Positions 6,355 to 6,453 of a DNA stretch of 6,453 nucleotides are shown one piece after another. Position 1 is the stretch's first letter, and each line of letters begins with the position of its first letter. The position numbers and the translations under genes are program-made. Below the pieces are notes generated by a model that was not told where the DNA came from, did not search any database, and saw nothing but the letters and a program-made list of their open reading frames with translations. Origin of the DNA: Verrucomicrobiota bacterium (lineage in GTDB: Bacteria; Verrucomicrobiota; Verrucomicrobiia; Verrucomicrobiales; Akkermansiaceae); assembly GCA_009885905.1 (NCBI GenBank), contig VFJU01000215.1:1-6453 (forward strand), read 5' to 3'.

Positions 6355-6453
6355 GTGCAAATATAGGTCGAAATTCCGTCGTGGCAGTCCTTCTATCGCG
6401 CCGGGCAGCGAGGCTATGGCGAGTTTTTGACGGAAAACAAGCACGGATGTGAG
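6355..6453 (-). promoter_or_regulatory. Helicase upstream region with candidate TATATTTG promoter box
   Basis: This 99-base stretch precedes the helicase start. On the minus strand, TATATTTG at 6365-6358 fits both a sigma70-like -10 (TATATT) and the TAnnTTTG box known from Bacteroidetes promoters. It lies only 3 bases before the ATG, so transcription from it would give a leaderless or nearly leaderless mRNA. No convincing -35 (TTGACA-like, or TTG near -33) sits at the right distance. The frame is open through this region from ATG 6444, so an N-terminal extension is the alternative reading. No other gene is visible here on either strand. Confidence 0.3.

Noticed and set aside
6355..6444. In-frame upstream ATG at 6444 giving a 601-residue helicase
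   Set aside because: The extra 30 residues show no family resemblance, while ATG 6354 gives the normal DEAD-box N-terminus at the usual distance from the Q motif. It cannot be fully excluded.
1..6453. Mobile elements, CRISPR arrays, tRNA/rRNA genes or defence genes
   Set aside because: I found no transposase or integrase, terminal inverted repeats, regularly spaced repeats, tRNA-like cloverleaf or known defence domain on reading both strands. The genes have housekeeping-like character and similar base composition throughout.

Overview
This window reads as ordinary chromosomal DNA from a Gram-negative bacterium. It is densely coded, a little over half G+C by eye, and holds no RNA gene, insertion sequence, CRISPR array or phage gene that I can see. 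The content (a GldA/GldF/GldG-like ABC export cluster, a stand-alone LON substrate-binding-domain protein, a DbpA/CsdA-type DEAD-box helicase) and the absence of clear Shine-Dalgarno sequences before all six genes fit the Planctomycetes-Verrucomicrobia-Chlamydiae or Bacteroidetes lineages. My best guess is a Verrucomicrobiales-like bacterium. That is an inference from gene content and start-site style, not from a phylogenetic marker.

Layout. Bases 1-2548 (minus strand) carry a three-gene operon read from right to left: an ABC ATPase (2548-1817), an ABC-2/GldF-type permease (1774-1043), and a GldG-like auxiliary protein that starts at 1011 and runs off the left edge (337 residues visible). Bases 2549-2701 are a divergent control region with a candidate promoter for the ABC operon and several small repeats and dyads. 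Bases 2702-3334 (plus strand) encode a 210-residue LON substrate-binding-domain protein without ATPase or protease domains. It meets, tail to tail with 2 bases between stop codons, a minus-strand 12-helix MFS transporter (4623-3337). Upstream of that, 15 bases away, is a minus-strand DEAD-box RNA helicase (6354-4639), probably co-transcribed with the transporter. The last 99 bases hold the helicase upstream region.

How the genes work together. The ABC trio should form one membrane machine: ATPase, membrane permease, and a membrane-anchored protein with a large extracytoplasmic part. Its substrate cannot be read from the sequence. The helicase is expected to act in ribosome assembly or RNA remodelling. 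The MFS protein and LON-domain protein have no evident functional link to their neighbours.

I do not find strong evidence for a new biological system. The points most worth checking are the divergent control region, the uniform lack of Shine-Dalgarno sites, two tiny ORFs overlapping the LON-domain start, and a possible leaderless promoter at the helicase.
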